Shown here piece after piece: positions 15,245 through 24,016 of a DNA stretch of 64,000 nt. Each line of letters begins with the position of its first letter. The first letter of the stretch is position 1. Position numbers and translations under genes: made by a program. The notes under the pieces were generated by a model, which saw only the letters and a list, made by a program, of their open reading frames with translations, had not been told where the DNA came from and made no database searches. The DNA is from Methylomagnum ishizawai (lineage in GTDB: Bacteria; Pseudomonadota; Gammaproteobacteria; Methylococcales; Methylococcaceae): contig NZ_FXAM01000001.1 of NCBI RefSeq assembly GCF_900155475.1, positions 1,227,501 through 1,291,500 on the forward strand. Direction: 5' to 3'.

Positions 15245-15684
15245 TGCTGTACGCGACCCCGGCCGACCTGGACAACAAATTCGGCGCGAAGCAGATATTG
15301 CTGCTCGCCGACCGCAACCGCGACGGCGTCATCGACGTGGACGCCGAGGGCAAGACGCCGGTCGACCTGGCGCTCGAAACCGCCGCCCGGCAGATCAACA
15401 GCCGGATCGGCCAGCGCCTGCCCAACCCGCTCACGCCCGAGCAAGCGGAATCGCTCCGCGACTATGCCTGCCACCTGGCCCGCTACGAACTCTATTGCGA
15501 CGTGACGCCGGACCACGTCATCAAACGCCGGGACGACGCCATCAAGGAACTGGACATGATCGCGCGGGGCACGCTCCAATTCGGCCTGGCCGGTGGCGAC
15601 CAACCCGCGACCGTCCCCGCCGAATCCGGTATCGAAATGACCGCGCGGAGCGGCAACGGCCAATGGGACCGGGGGGGATTTTGA
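15244..15684 (+). CDS. Mu gp36-like head-tail protein (DUF1320)
   Basis: 146 residues. It opens MLYATPADLDNKFG and continues ETAARQINSRIGQRLPNPLT and ESLRDYACHLARYELY, the DUF1320 pattern. Members act at the head-tail connector. The ATG at 15,244 was chosen among three nearby in-frame starts because it overlaps the stop before it and matches the family start. Confidence 0.85.
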   Translation: MLYATPADLDNKFGAKQILLLADRNRDGVIDVDAEGKTPVDLALETAARQINSRIGQRLPNPLTPEQAESLRDYACHLARYELYCDVTPDHVIKRRDDAIKELDMIARGTLQFGLAGGDQPATVPAESGIEMTARSGNGQWDRGGF

Positions 15685-16286
15685 CGGCCCCGATCATTTC
15701 GCAAGTCGAGGACGCCATCCAGGAGGCCATCCGGCGGGCGCTGCCCGGCGTGTTGCGCACCACGGGCACGATCCCGGGCGCGTGGGATGTGGAGGTCGCC
15801 CAGCGCGTCCTCCAGATGGCCCCGAGCGTCTGGGTTTCCCAGGAGGGTTTCACGGGGACCGGGCAGCCGCGGGTTTTGGATTGGCGGTTCGGGGTCTACG
15901 CGGTGGCGTCGATGGGCTATGAGGAGGACCGCCGCCGGGGGACGCCGGTCGAGATCGGCACCTATGCCATGACCGAACGCATCATCAGCTTCCTCGACAG
16001 CCTGATCGTCCCCGGCGTCGGCACCTTGCAGCTGCAAACCGGCCGGCCCCAGTTCATCGAGCCCATGATCGAACTGGGCGGCACGGTCGAGGGGTTGTTG
16101 TTCGGGATCCGGCTGCAATTCCCCCGGCCCGATACCGCCGCCCAGGGCGTGGAGCTATCGGATTTCCGCCAGTTCCATGGCGATTGGGACTTCGCGCCCA
16201 TGACGTCCGGGCGCTGGGACGAATGGCTGGCCCAGGACCATTCCGGCCTGGAACCGGACGCACAGGACGATGTGGCCGGACCTTGA
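15681..16286 (+). CDS. Mu gp37-like protein (DUF1834), TTG start
   Basis: 201 residues. The frame opens with TTG at 15,681, overlapping the previous TGA, after a GGGGGG ribosome site; no ATG fits. Family features: IISQVEDAIQEAIRRALPG, a central GYEEDRRRGTPVEIGTYAMTERII, and a C-terminal ELSDFRQFHGDWDFAP. DUF1834 proteins are thought to act in tail completion or joining. Last gene before the 16,343 late promoter. Confidence 0.85.
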   Translation: MTAPIISQVEDAIQEAIRRALPGVLRTTGTIPGAWDVEVAQRVLQMAPSVWVSQEGFTGTGQPRVLDWRFGVYAVASMGYEEDRRRGTPVEIGTYAMTERIISFLDSLIVPGVGTLQLQTGRPQFIEPMIELGGTVEGLLFGIRLQFPRPDTAAQGVELSDFRQFHGDWDFAPMTSGRWDEWLAQDHSGLEPDAQDDVAGP

Positions 16287-16342
16287 GCTTGGCGGGGAGG
16301 ACGATCCCCGCTATATTCCCCCCGCCCACGCCCCGCCCCATG

Positions 16343-16388
16343 CGCTGAAACGGTTCAGCGCCGCGCCGCCCCTCCCGGACCCTACACT
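16343..16388 (+). promoter_or_regulatory. late promoter in front of the gp38/sheath block
   Basis: Palindrome CGCTGAAACGGTTCAGCG at 16,343-16,360; -10 TACACT at 16,383-16,388. Predicted start about 16,395, leader 20 nt to the ATG at 16,415, with CAGGAG inside. Extended arms (G...C) make this the same 20-bp core as at 12,114-12,133. Confidence 0.72.
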
Positions 16389-16414
16389 AGCTCATCCCTA
16401 CCAGGAGATGCGCT

Positions 16415-16648
16415 ATGCCCCGATATGTCCCCGCTCCCGGCCTCAAGGTCCGGGCCAAGAACGGACCCGTGATCCCGCCCGCCGGGATCGAGGTCAACCC
16501 CAACGATTCCTACTACTACCGCCACATCCAGGAGGGGGCGTTGGTCGCGGCGCCCACCGACCCGCCCACCGACCCGCCCGCCGACCCGCCCGCCCCCGCC
16601 AGGGCATCCGGCAAGAAGGCCCCGGAGCCGGAGGCGTCGAATGGATAA
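16415..16648 (+). CDS. Mu gp38-like protein (DUF2635)
   Basis: 77 residues with the DUF2635 pattern: PAPGLKVRAKNGPVIPPAGIEV, then YYYRHIQEGALV. A repeated TDPP/ADPP stretch (four tandem copies) forms a proline-rich tail. Short companion of the sheath gene in Mu-like phages; its stop overlaps the sheath start by 8 bp. Confidence 0.8.
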   Translation: MPRYVPAPGLKVRAKNGPVIPPAGIEVNPNDSYYYRHIQEGALVAAPTDPPTDPPADPPAPARASGKKAPEPEASNG

Positions 16649-18116
16649 CATCATCATCGCCGATGTGCCGACCAACCTACGCCTGCCCGGCGCGTACATC
16701 GGTGTCGATCCCTCCCAGGCCACCGGCAACCTGGTCCCGGCCATCCCGCGCAAGACCCTGATTTGGGGCCAGCGGCTCAGCACCGGCAGGGTCGCCGCCA
16801 ACGTGCCCTACCGCATCAACGGCGCGGACGACGCGGCGCAGGGGTCCGGCTACGGATCAATGATCCACCGCATGGCGATCCGCGCCCGCGCCGCCGCGCC
16901 CTATGCCGACATCTGGTGTATCGGGTTGGCCAGCGATCCGGCCGGTGTCGCCGCGACCGGGCAGATCGAGGTCACGGGACCGGCCACGTCGGCGGGCGTC
17001 GTCTACCTCTACATCGCCGGCCAACGGCTTACGGTGGGCGTGTCGTCCGGCGACAGCGCCACGACGATAGCGACCAATATCGCCATCGCGGTCCAAGCCT
17101 CGGCCAGCCTGCCGGTCATCGCCACCCGCGCCGACGCGACCATCACCCTGACCTGCCGTTGGAAGGGCAGCACCGGCAACGATATCGATATCCGGTTCAA
17201 CTATTACACGGGCGAGCAACTGCCCGCCGGGGTGCATGTGTCGATCACCGCCATGGCCGATGGCGAGGTCGACCCCGACCCGACCGCCGCGCTCGCGGCC
17301 ATCGCGGGCGAGTGGTTCTACACCTGGATTTTCCCCTACACCGACCCGGCCCTCGCCGCCATCGTCGATCCCGACCTGGCCGACCGTTGGGGACCCATCG
17401 ACCCGCGCCCGGCCCAGGCGTTCCGCCATATGAACGGCTCCCACGCCGACCTGACCACGTTCGGCGAGTCGCGCAACTCCATCCACTTCTGCACCCTGGG
17501 CCGGCGCGGCGTGCCCACCCCGCCCTGGGAGGACGCCGCCGCCTGGGGCTGTGCGGTCGACGCCCACGCGGCCAACACCGACCCGCTCTATCCGTTCGTG
17601 GGGCTGGCCATCCCCGGCATGATGGCCCCGGCGGTGTCCGACCGTTGGAGCGGGGTCGAGAGCAACAACCTCTGCTATTCCGGCATCTCGACGTTCACGG
17701 TCGACCGTGACGGCACCTGCCGGGTGGGCCTGGTCATCACCGAATACCAGACCAACAGCCTCGGGGTCGAGGATATCTCCCTGCTGTACCTCAACCACAA
17801 ATGGGGCGCGGACCTGTGCCGCTACGAGGTGCGGGTGTGGGCGACCGCCTTGATCGCCCAAGGCTTCAAGCTCAGCCAATCCCCGAACGTGCAGAAGGTG
17901 GCGGGCGTGCTGGACATGGACCAAATGAAGGCGCTCAGCTTCCCGCTGTTCCGGTCCTGGGAGTCCAGGGGCATCGCCCAGAACTTCGACCAATTCAAGG
18001 CGGACGTGCGGTTCGCGGTCTCGCAGACCGACCCCACCCGCGTCAACGCGATCATCCCGCCGCAGCTGCTTAGCCCGCTGCATATCATCGCGGCGGCGGT
18101 CCAATTCAGGCTCTAA
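16641..18116 (+). CDS. contractile tail sheath protein
   Basis: 491 residues, Mu gpL family. N-terminus MDNIIIADVPTNLRLPGAYI is the usual sheath arm; a central variable domain (110-260) follows and the C-terminus has KVAGVLDMDQMKALSFPLF and VNAIIPPQLLSPLHIIAA, the conserved sheath end. The protein polymerises around the tube and contracts on infection. The same N-terminal arm appears on the Calx-beta protein at 24,539. Confidence 0.92.
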   Translation: MDNIIIADVPTNLRLPGAYIGVDPSQATGNLVPAIPRKTLIWGQRLSTGRVAANVPYRINGADDAAQGSGYGSMIHRMAIRARAAAPYADIWCIGLASDPAGVAATGQIEVTGPATSAGVVYLYIAGQRLTVGVSSGDSATTIATNIAIAVQASASLPVIATRADATITLTCRWKGSTGNDIDIRFNYYTGEQLPAGVHVSITAMADGEVDPDPTAALAAIAGEWFYTWIFPYTDPALAAIVDPDLADRWGPIDPRPAQAFRHMNGSHADLTTFGESRNSIHFCTLGRRGVPTPPWEDAAAWGCAVDAHAANTDPLYPFVGLAIPGMMAPAVSDRWSGVESNNLCYSGISTFTVDRDGTCRVGLVITEYQTNSLGVEDISLLYLNHKWGADLCRYEVRVWATALIAQGFKLSQSPNVQKVAGVLDMDQMKALSFPLFRSWESRGIAQNFDQFKADVRFAVSQTDPTRVNAIIPPQLLSPLHIIAAAVQFRL

Positions 18117-18128
18117 GGAGATATCGAT

Positions 18129-18479
18129 ATGGCACAGGTAGCAGGCCGCAGCCTGATCTTCCTCAACGGCACCCTTTGGGAATCCAAGAACGGCTCGACC
18201 CTCACGTTCGGCGGCATCAACCGCGAGCCGGTGGTCTCGGATAACAAGGTGGTCGGCCCCCGCGAAACCATCGCCGCCCCTTCGGTGGAGGCCACGTTCA
18301 TACAGACCGCCGATCTCGACCTGGTCGCGCTCAACAGCTTCCAGGGATCCATCACGTTCCAGCAGGACATCGGATCCACCTGGATCATGTCGGACGGGTT
18401 CTGCGATGGGCAATGCAAGGTCAGCAATGGCGAGGTCACCGCCAAGTTCTATGGCAGCCGGGTGGAGCAATCGGCATGA
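18129..18479 (+). CDS. tail tube protein (Mu gpM family)
   Basis: 116 residues matching the Mu tail tube family: GRSLIFLNGTLWESKNGSTL, VVGPRETIAAPSVEATF, and GSITFQQDIGSTWIMSDGFC. It stacks as hexameric rings inside the sheath. AAGGAGA ribosome site. ATGA overlap with the chaperone gene. Confidence 0.88.
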   Translation: MAQVAGRSLIFLNGTLWESKNGSTLTFGGINREPVVSDNKVVGPRETIAAPSVEATFIQTADLDLVALNSFQGSITFQQDIGSTWIMSDGFCDGQCKVSNGEVTAKFYGSRVEQSA

Positions 18480-18811
18480 AAACAGTCACCCTGAAAACCG
18501 GCTTCAAGATCGGCGATACCCACTATCCCGTAGTCACGATGCGGGAAGCAACCACCGCCGACCTGTTCGACGCCGAGGATATCGCCCCTTCGGACAAACC
18601 CCTGCAATATTCCGGGGCGCTATTGACCCGACAAATAACCACCGTCGCCACCATCGAAGGCCGTTCGCTCCAAACGCCGATCTCCTTGCAAATGATCCGC
18701 AACCTGTCGCCCGCCGATTATTTGGCCCTCCGTCTCGCCCTACAGGAGATGAGCGCCATGGGGGAGCCGCAATCCGCGAGCGGCGCGGAACCTACGAAGC
18801 CGTCCTCCTGA
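18476..18811 (+). CDS. tail assembly chaperone, short form (Mu gp41 family)
   Basis: 111 residues: VTLKTGFKIGDTHYPVVTMREATTADLFDAED, then LTRQITTVATIEGRS and MIRNLSPADYLALRLALQEM. This is the Mu-type E-family tail assembly chaperone that coats the tape measure before assembly. Starts in the tube stop (ATGA). A GGGGG run near its end allows a -1 frameshift into the 18,915 frame. Confidence 0.82.
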   Translation: MKTVTLKTGFKIGDTHYPVVTMREATTADLFDAEDIAPSDKPLQYSGALLTRQITTVATIEGRSLQTPISLQMIRNLSPADYLALRLALQEMSAMGEPQSASGAEPTKPSS

Positions 18812-18915
18812 TCGCCTTGAAAACCGGGTGGAGCGAGTCCGATATCCTGGCTTTACCCCGGTCCCGGTTTAACTTCTACTTGCGTACCATTCTCGACGCC
18901 ACGAAGGAAAAATGA
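18476..18915 (+). CDS. tail assembly chaperone, frameshifted long form
   Basis: The -1 frame opens across 18,740-18,915 and encodes RRGTYEAVLLIALKTGWSES, then DILALPRSRFNFYL, an ordered C-terminal extension as in the second chaperone of tailed phages. The likely shift site is the G5 run at 18,760-18,764, where a P-site glycine tRNA on GGG can re-pair one base back. Product: residues from 18,476 to about 18,764, then the -1 frame to 18,915. The next gene starts 4 bp before this stop. Confidence 0.7.
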
Positions 18916-21071
18916 GCGGCAACCTGCGCCTGGTCCTGGAATTCATCGCCAATACCGCCAACCTGGTCAACGGCATGGGCCGCTCCCGGTCGGCGGTCCA
19001 TGGCTTCGCCCAAGGCGTCAAGAACGAATTCGCGGCACTGCGCGGCACCTTGAACTCGGTGCAGGGCCAACTCGCGGGGATCGGCGTATCGGTCGGCGTG
19101 GTCCACCAGATCATGGAATCCGCCCGCCTGGACAAGTCGCTCGGACTGATCGGCCAGACGGCCGGCGCGAGCGATGCCCAGGTCGCGGGCCTGCGCGGCG
19201 AGTTGTTCCGCATGGCCAGGGACACCGGCAAAAGCGTGGACGATCTCAAGGAGGGGTTCGACGTGGCCGTGCAAAGCGGCCTCAAGATGGGCGAGGCGCT
19301 CCCGGTGCTGGACGCGGTCAATAAGGGCATGGCCGTTTCGACCGCCAGCGCCCAGCAATTGACCGGCTCGCTGGGGGTAGCCGCCGCCGCATACCAGTTC
19401 GATCTCGCCAAGCCCGGCCAAGCGCTCAAGCTGCTCGATGAGATGGTCGTGGCGGGCCGACTCGGTAACGCGGAACTACAAAACCTCAGTGATATCTTCG
19501 CCCGCGTCGGCGTCAATGCCGGCAGCGCCGGGATGGGGTTCGAGCAAACCCTGGCCTTCATCGAAGGGTTGTCTCAGGTCGAGCGCCAACCCGAGCGCCT
19601 CGCCACCCTGGCCGACAGCACGTTGCGCCTCTTCACCAATCTGGACTACGCATCGGCGGCGGCGAAGGCTTCCGGCGTCCGGTTCTTCGATAAGAAGGGC
19701 GGCCAGCGCGATCCCTTCCAGGTCTTGGCCGACCTCCGCGCCAAGTTCCGGGCGCTCAAGACCGAGAAGGAACAGGCGATCTGGATCGATCAAGCCTTCG
19801 GCAAAGCGGACCAGGACACCAAAAAAGGGTTGAAGACCCTGTTCCAGGGCGACGCCTTGGACAAGGTGAAAAGCTTCACCAACGAGATCAAAAACGCAAC
19901 CGGCACTATCGAGCATGATTTGCCCAAGGCGATTTCCAACAGCATCGACCAGGTGGGTAGGCTCAAAGGCGCGTTGCGCCAAGCCGCCGACGAGTTCGCC
20001 CAGCCGATCAACGATACCCTGACCAATCTCATCAAGTTCGGCCTGGACAAGAAGGAGAACGGTGGCCTGGAGCTATCGGGGAAGGACATCCTGGGCGGGG
20101 CCGGTATCGGCATCCTGGGAACGATCCTCGCGGCCCGTTACGGCGGGAAGATGATCGGTGGCCTGGGTTCGGCGATACTGGGGACCGGCGCGGGCGTCGC
20201 CACCGGCAAGGCGGTGGAAGCGGCCACCGGGATAACGCCAGTGCGTGTGACCAATTGGCCGGATAACCTGGGCGGCGGCTCGATTGCCAGCACCGCCGCG
20301 GGTACCGCCGCCACCGCCGCCGGTGGCGCTGCCGCCGCCGGATGGCTCGCCAAGCTGCGTCCGGCGCTGGCGATCCTGGGCGGGGCCGAACTCTCGACGC
20401 TGCCCCTGTTCGGCGCGGGCGCGGTGGCGACCGCCGCCGGTGGCGTGGGGCTGGCCGGGTTGGCGGGGTATGGGGCCGGATCGCTCATGTATAAAGGTAT
20501 CGAAGGCACGGAGTTCGCTGACAACATGGGCCGGGACATCGCCCGCATCCTGGCGCTGCTCGGCAACTCCGACGCCCGCGCCGCCCTGGACACCGAGCGC
20601 CGGACCCACGCCGCGGAGGGCACCCGGCAAACCCAGGATGTGATGGCCGCGGCTTTTCCCGTGACCGGCAACCTCGATTCGGCCCGTATCGGCACCGATA
20701 TCGGTCGGGGAGTCCTGGGCATCCTCGACCAACTGCCGCGCCCGGCCCACGGCCCCATGCCAACCGACACCCAGGCCGCGACCCTGGCCGGCCACCTCGA
20801 TCCGGCCCGCATCGGCACCGATATTGGCGACGGGGCCAAACGCATCCTCGACCAGGCGCTCTCCGGCGAGACCCAACGCGCCCTGGACCTCGCCCTCAAG
20901 GTGGACAACGCCGGGGCCGAGTTCGCCCGCAAGTTGCAAGGGATCGACCTGGGCGGGCAAATCACCCTCAGGATCGAAGGGGCACCGGCCCGCGTCACGT
21001 CCATGCAACCCAATAACCCGGCCATGCGGCTCAACGTGGATGCCGGGCCGACCATGGTGCTGCCGCAATGA
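18912..21071 (+). CDS. tail tape measure protein
   Basis: 719 residues. N-terminal helical part (SGNLRLVLEFIANTANLVNG, repeated QLAGIGVSVGVVHQIM), a conserved TMP core (LFRMARDTGKSVDDLKEGFD, AAAYQFDLAKPGQALKLLDEM), and glycine/alanine-rich membrane-like stretches around 390-425 and 465-520. A repeat DSARIGTDIGRGVLGILDQL / DPARIGTDIGDGAKRILDQA lies near 600-650. It sets tail length and forms the DNA channel. Fits the tail length of a Mu-like virion. Confidence 0.9.
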   Translation: MSGNLRLVLEFIANTANLVNGMGRSRSAVHGFAQGVKNEFAALRGTLNSVQGQLAGIGVSVGVVHQIMESARLDKSLGLIGQTAGASDAQVAGLRGELFRMARDTGKSVDDLKEGFDVAVQSGLKMGEALPVLDAVNKGMAVSTASAQQLTGSLGVAAAAYQFDLAKPGQALKLLDEMVVAGRLGNAELQNLSDIFARVGVNAGSAGMGFEQTLAFIEGLSQVERQPERLATLADSTLRLFTNLDYASAAAKASGVRFFDKKGGQRDPFQVLADLRAKFRALKTEKEQAIWIDQAFGKADQDTKKGLKTLFQGDALDKVKSFTNEIKNATGTIEHDLPKAISNSIDQVGRLKGALRQAADEFAQPINDTLTNLIKFGLDKKENGGLELSGKDILGGAGIGILGTILAARYGGKMIGGLGSAILGTGAGVATGKAVEAATGITPVRVTNWPDNLGGGSIASTAAGTAATAAGGAAAAGWLAKLRPALAILGGAELSTLPLFGAGAVATAAGGVGLAGLAGYGAGSLMYKGIEGTEFADNMGRDIARILALLGNSDARAALDTERRTHAAEGTRQTQDVMAAAFPVTGNLDSARIGTDIGRGVLGILDQLPRPAHGPMPTDTQAATLAGHLDPARIGTDIGDGAKRILDQALSGETQRALDLALKVDNAGAEFARKLQGIDLGGQITLRIEGAPARVTSMQPNNPAMRLNVDAGPTMVLPQ

Positions 21072-22372
21072 CCTGGCGCGACCAATACCAAACCGGATCG
21101 TTCCGGGGCGTCGGGTTCGGCACCCGGGCCGCGCCGCTGGAAGGCGGACGCCGGGTGGCCCTGCACGAATATCCGTTCCGCGACCTTCCCTACCCGGAGG
21201 ACCTGGGCAGGAAGGCCCGGCGCTATTCGTTCGAGGCGGTCTTGATCGGCGCGGACTACTTCGCCGCCCGCGACGCCCTGATCGCCGCCCTCGAGCAGCG
21301 TGGCCCCGGCCTGTTGGTCCATCCCTATTTCGGGCGGATGCAGGTCCAGATCGAACGCTACCACTGCCGCCAGTCCACGGCGGAGGGCGGCACGGCCCAA
21401 TTCGATATCGAGTTCTACGAGGCCGGGGCGGCGGCGCAACCGGACGCCACGCCCGACACCGCCGAAGCCGCGCAATCCGCCGCCGACGACGCCGAGGCCA
21501 GGCTCGAGGCCGCGTGGCCGGACGGATGGGCCATCGACAAATACCCACCCATCCAGGAGGACGCCGGCGGCATCGTCGAGGACGCCCTGGACGGGATCGA
21601 CACCGCCCGCAAGGCCATCGGCACGGTCACCACCCAGGTCAACAGTTTCGTGGGCACGGTCCAGGCCATCAAGGCCCGCGTCTCCTCGCTGGTCCTGGCC
21701 CCGGCCAACCTCGCCAGCAGCCTGTTGGGCGTGGTGGCCTCGGTGCGGACCCTGGCGTCCACCCCGCTCGCCGCGCTCCAGGTCTACCAAGGACTGTGGG
21801 TCTATGGGCAATCCATGGTCGATCCCACCGGTACCGGCAAGGTGGCGACCGCCCAGGCGCGGAACCACCAAGCCCTGCGCCGCCTGGTCCGCACCTCGGC
21901 GGCGATCAACGCCGCCCGCGCCGTGGCCGACGCACAGGTCTACCGCTATATCGGCCCGGCCTCGCCCATCTATTCGGCGACCGGCACGCAGGCCGTCCAG
22001 GTCAATGGCCGCGCCGTGGTGCTGGCGGTACCCGACACCCCGGGCGCGGTGCCGGGATTCGCCAGCTGGGCCGAGGCCCAAGCCGCCCGCGACGCGGTGG
22101 TCGACGCCATCGCCACCGTCCAGATGGACACCGACGACGCGACCTATGTCGCGCTGTCCGCGCTGTCCTCCGCCGTGGTCGCCCACGTCAACGCGCAGCG
22201 CCCGGCGCTCGGCTGCGGCGGCAGCTACACGGCGGGCGCGGCCCAGCCGAGTTTGGTCCTCGCCCACCGCGTCTACGGCGACGCCACCCGTTCCGACGAG
22301 ATCGAAATCCGCAACCACATCCGCCATCCCGGCTTCGTGCCGGGCGGCGTCCCCATCGAGGTGATCCGATGA
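21068..22372 (+). CDS. DNA circularisation/tail protein, Mu gpN family
   Basis: 434 residues. N-terminal DNA_circ_N pattern: MTWRDQYQTGSFRGVGFGT, HEYPFRDLPYPEDLGRKARR, YFAARDALIAALEQRGPGLLVHPYFG. gpN-family proteins belong to the baseplate hub region of Mu. The C-terminal half is alanine-rich and helical, ending in EIEIRNHIRHPGFVPGG. ATGA overlaps on both sides. Confidence 0.87.
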   Translation: MTWRDQYQTGSFRGVGFGTRAAPLEGGRRVALHEYPFRDLPYPEDLGRKARRYSFEAVLIGADYFAARDALIAALEQRGPGLLVHPYFGRMQVQIERYHCRQSTAEGGTAQFDIEFYEAGAAAQPDATPDTAEAAQSAADDAEARLEAAWPDGWAIDKYPPIQEDAGGIVEDALDGIDTARKAIGTVTTQVNSFVGTVQAIKARVSSLVLAPANLASSLLGVVASVRTLASTPLAALQVYQGLWVYGQSMVDPTGTGKVATAQARNHQALRRLVRTSAAINAARAVADAQVYRYIGPASPIYSATGTQAVQVNGRAVVLAVPDTPGAVPGFASWAEAQAARDAVVDAIATVQMDTDDATYVALSALSSAVVAHVNAQRPALGCGGSYTAGAAQPSLVLAHRVYGDATRSDEIEIRNHIRHPGFVPGGVPIEVIR

Positions 22373-22449
22373 CCGTCTTATCCGCCATCGCCGCCTGGGC
22401 CATCGCCATCGGCATCCTGGCTTGGCTGCGGAGGAGGGCTGGGAAATGA
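22369..22449 (+). CDS. 26-residue membrane peptide between gpN and gpP
   Basis: A mini-gene whose ATG overlaps the gpN TGA and whose TGA overlaps the gpP ATG, both as ATGA. Product: about 17 hydrophobic residues (VLSAIAAWAIAIGILAWL) followed by RRRAGK, i.e. one membrane helix with a basic end. Coupling on both sides argues for translation. It could be a membrane-puncturing or lysis peptide, or serve only to couple gpN and gpP translation. Confidence 0.55.
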   Translation: MTVLSAIAAWAIAIGILAWLRRRAGK

Positions 22450-23504
22450 ACGAACTCACCCTCCTGGTCGGCGGCGTCCGCTTCGGCGGCTGGACCGAGG
22501 TCGAAGTGGTGCGCGGCATCGAGCAGGCGGCGGGCACCTTCCGGGTGGTCTATACCGACCGCTGGGATGGCCAGCCCACCCCTGGCCCGATCCAAAGCGG
22601 CGCGGCGGTCCAGGTATTGATGGACGGGGAGGTGGTGGTGACCGGCCACGTCGACCGCACCCTCGTCGAGTTCGATGCGCAGCGGCACACGCTCACGGTC
22701 CAGGGCCGGGACGCGGCGGGCGACCTGGTCGATTCCAGCGCGGTCCCGGCGCATGGCGGGCAATGGCTGAAGACCGACCTCCTGACCATCGCCCGCGAAC
22801 TGGCCGCACCGTTCAAGGTGCCGGTCGCCGCCGGGGCCGACCTCGGCGAACCCTTCGACTCGTTCACCTTGCAGTCCGGCGAAACCGTCCACGAGGCCAT
22901 CGACCGCATGGCCCGGATGCGCGGCCTGCTGCCGATGTCCGACGGGCGCGGCGGCCTGGTCCTGGCCAGGGCGGGCACCGCGACCGCCGGGGCGCTGATC
23001 GAGGGGCAGAACATCAAGGCCGCGCGGGCGGAACTCGACCTGACCGGACGCTATTCCACCTATATCTGCCGGGGCCAAATCCAGGCGCTCGACCACCTGG
23101 ACGCCGACACCGCCTACGGCCTGCAAGGCACGGCCGGCGATCCGGGCGTCGAACGCCACCGGCCCCTGGTGGTGCTGGCGGAGGACCAGGGCCACCAAGC
23201 GTCCATCGACGCCCGCGCCGAATGGGAGTGCCGCCGCCGCGCCGCGCGGGGTGCCCGCCTCTATATCACGGTCCAGGGCTGGCGCGATTCCAGCGGGGCG
23301 CTCTGGAAACCCAACACGCGCAGCGCGATCCGCAGCCCCACCCTCGGCGTGGACGGTACCCTGCTCATCAGCGAGGTGCGGCAAACCCTGGACGGGGAGG
23401 GCACGCTGACCCAACTCACGCTGGGCCAGCCCGAGGCGTTCGACCCGTCGCCCAAGAAGGCCAAGCGCCGGAAGGCCAAGGCCGACAAGTACGCGCCGCT
23501 ATGA
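22446..23504 (+). CDS. baseplate hub protein, Mu gpP family
   Basis: 352 residues, gp27/D-like hub type: NELTLLVGGVRFGGWTEVEVVRGIEQAAGTF, GYVDR-like VVTGHVDRTLVEFD, and SGETVHEAIDRMARMRGLL. C-terminal KKAKRRKAKADKYAPL. It forms the trimeric hub bearing the spike. Start at 22,446 in the ATGA overlap; the in-frame start at 22,422 is inside the mini-gene and has no need. Confidence 0.87.
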   Translation: MNELTLLVGGVRFGGWTEVEVVRGIEQAAGTFRVVYTDRWDGQPTPGPIQSGAAVQVLMDGEVVVTGHVDRTLVEFDAQRHTLTVQGRDAAGDLVDSSAVPAHGGQWLKTDLLTIARELAAPFKVPVAAGADLGEPFDSFTLQSGETVHEAIDRMARMRGLLPMSDGRGGLVLARAGTATAGALIEGQNIKAARAELDLTGRYSTYICRGQIQALDHLDADTAYGLQGTAGDPGVERHRPLVVLAEDQGHQASIDARAEWECRRRAARGARLYITVQGWRDSSGALWKPNTRSAIRSPTLGVDGTLLISEVRQTLDGEGTLTQLTLGQPEAFDPSPKKAKRRKAKADKYAPL

Positions 23505-24016
23505 TCGACCAAATCACCAAGCTCATCGCCCCCCTGCACCGCCGGGTGCGCGGCATGGTCGCGCGGGGCATCCTGCGGTTGGTCGACGATGCCGGGGGCG
23601 TGCAGCGGGTGCAGGTGCAGGTGGGGCCGCAAACGCTGGACGGCATCGACCGCCCCCAGATGTACGGATTCACCAGCCACCCGCCCGCCGGCGGCGAAGT
23701 GGTGGTGGTGTTCGTGGGCGGCAACCGGGACCAGGGTGTCGTGATCGGCGAGGGCGACCGCGCCCACCGGCCCCAAGGGTTGGGGGATGCCACGGCCATC
23801 TACGACCATCGCGGCCAGGTCATCGTCCTGACCGCCGATGGCATCGAGATACGCGGGTCGGGGCGGAACCTCAGGATCACCGGCTGTCCCAAGGTCGAGG
23901 TGGACGGCGACATCGAAGCCACCGGCGACATCAAGGCGGGGGATATCAGCCTGCGGCACCACCTCACCGGCGGTATCCAGCCCGGTACCGGCGATTCCGG
24001 GGAACCCCACGCATGA
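23501..24016 (+). CDS. baseplate spike protein, Mu gp45 family
   Basis: 171 residues: RGILRLVDDAGGVQRVQVQVGPQTLDGIDR, an OB-fold region with FTSHPPAGGEVVVVFVGGN, then DIEATGDIKAGDISLRHHLTGG, the end of the triple beta-helix spike where histidines may bind iron. Mu gp45 is the membrane-piercing spike. ATGA overlaps on both sides. Confidence 0.88.
   Translation: MIDQITKLIAPLHRRVRGMVARGILRLVDDAGGVQRVQVQVGPQTLDGIDRPQMYGFTSHPPAGGEVVVVFVGGNRDQGVVIGEGDRAHRPQGLGDATAIYDHRGQVIVLTADGIEIRGSGRNLRITGCPKVEVDGDIEATGDIKAGDISLRHHLTGGIQPGTGDSGEPHA

Noticed and set aside
16857-18470. 537-codon open frame on the minus strand
   Set aside because: It is antisense to the sheath and tube genes, rich in R, G, H and A, and has no ordered pattern; a GC-rich shadow frame.
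20138-22537. 799-codon open frame on the minus strand
   Set aside because: Antisense to tape measure and gpN genes, with the same shadow composition.
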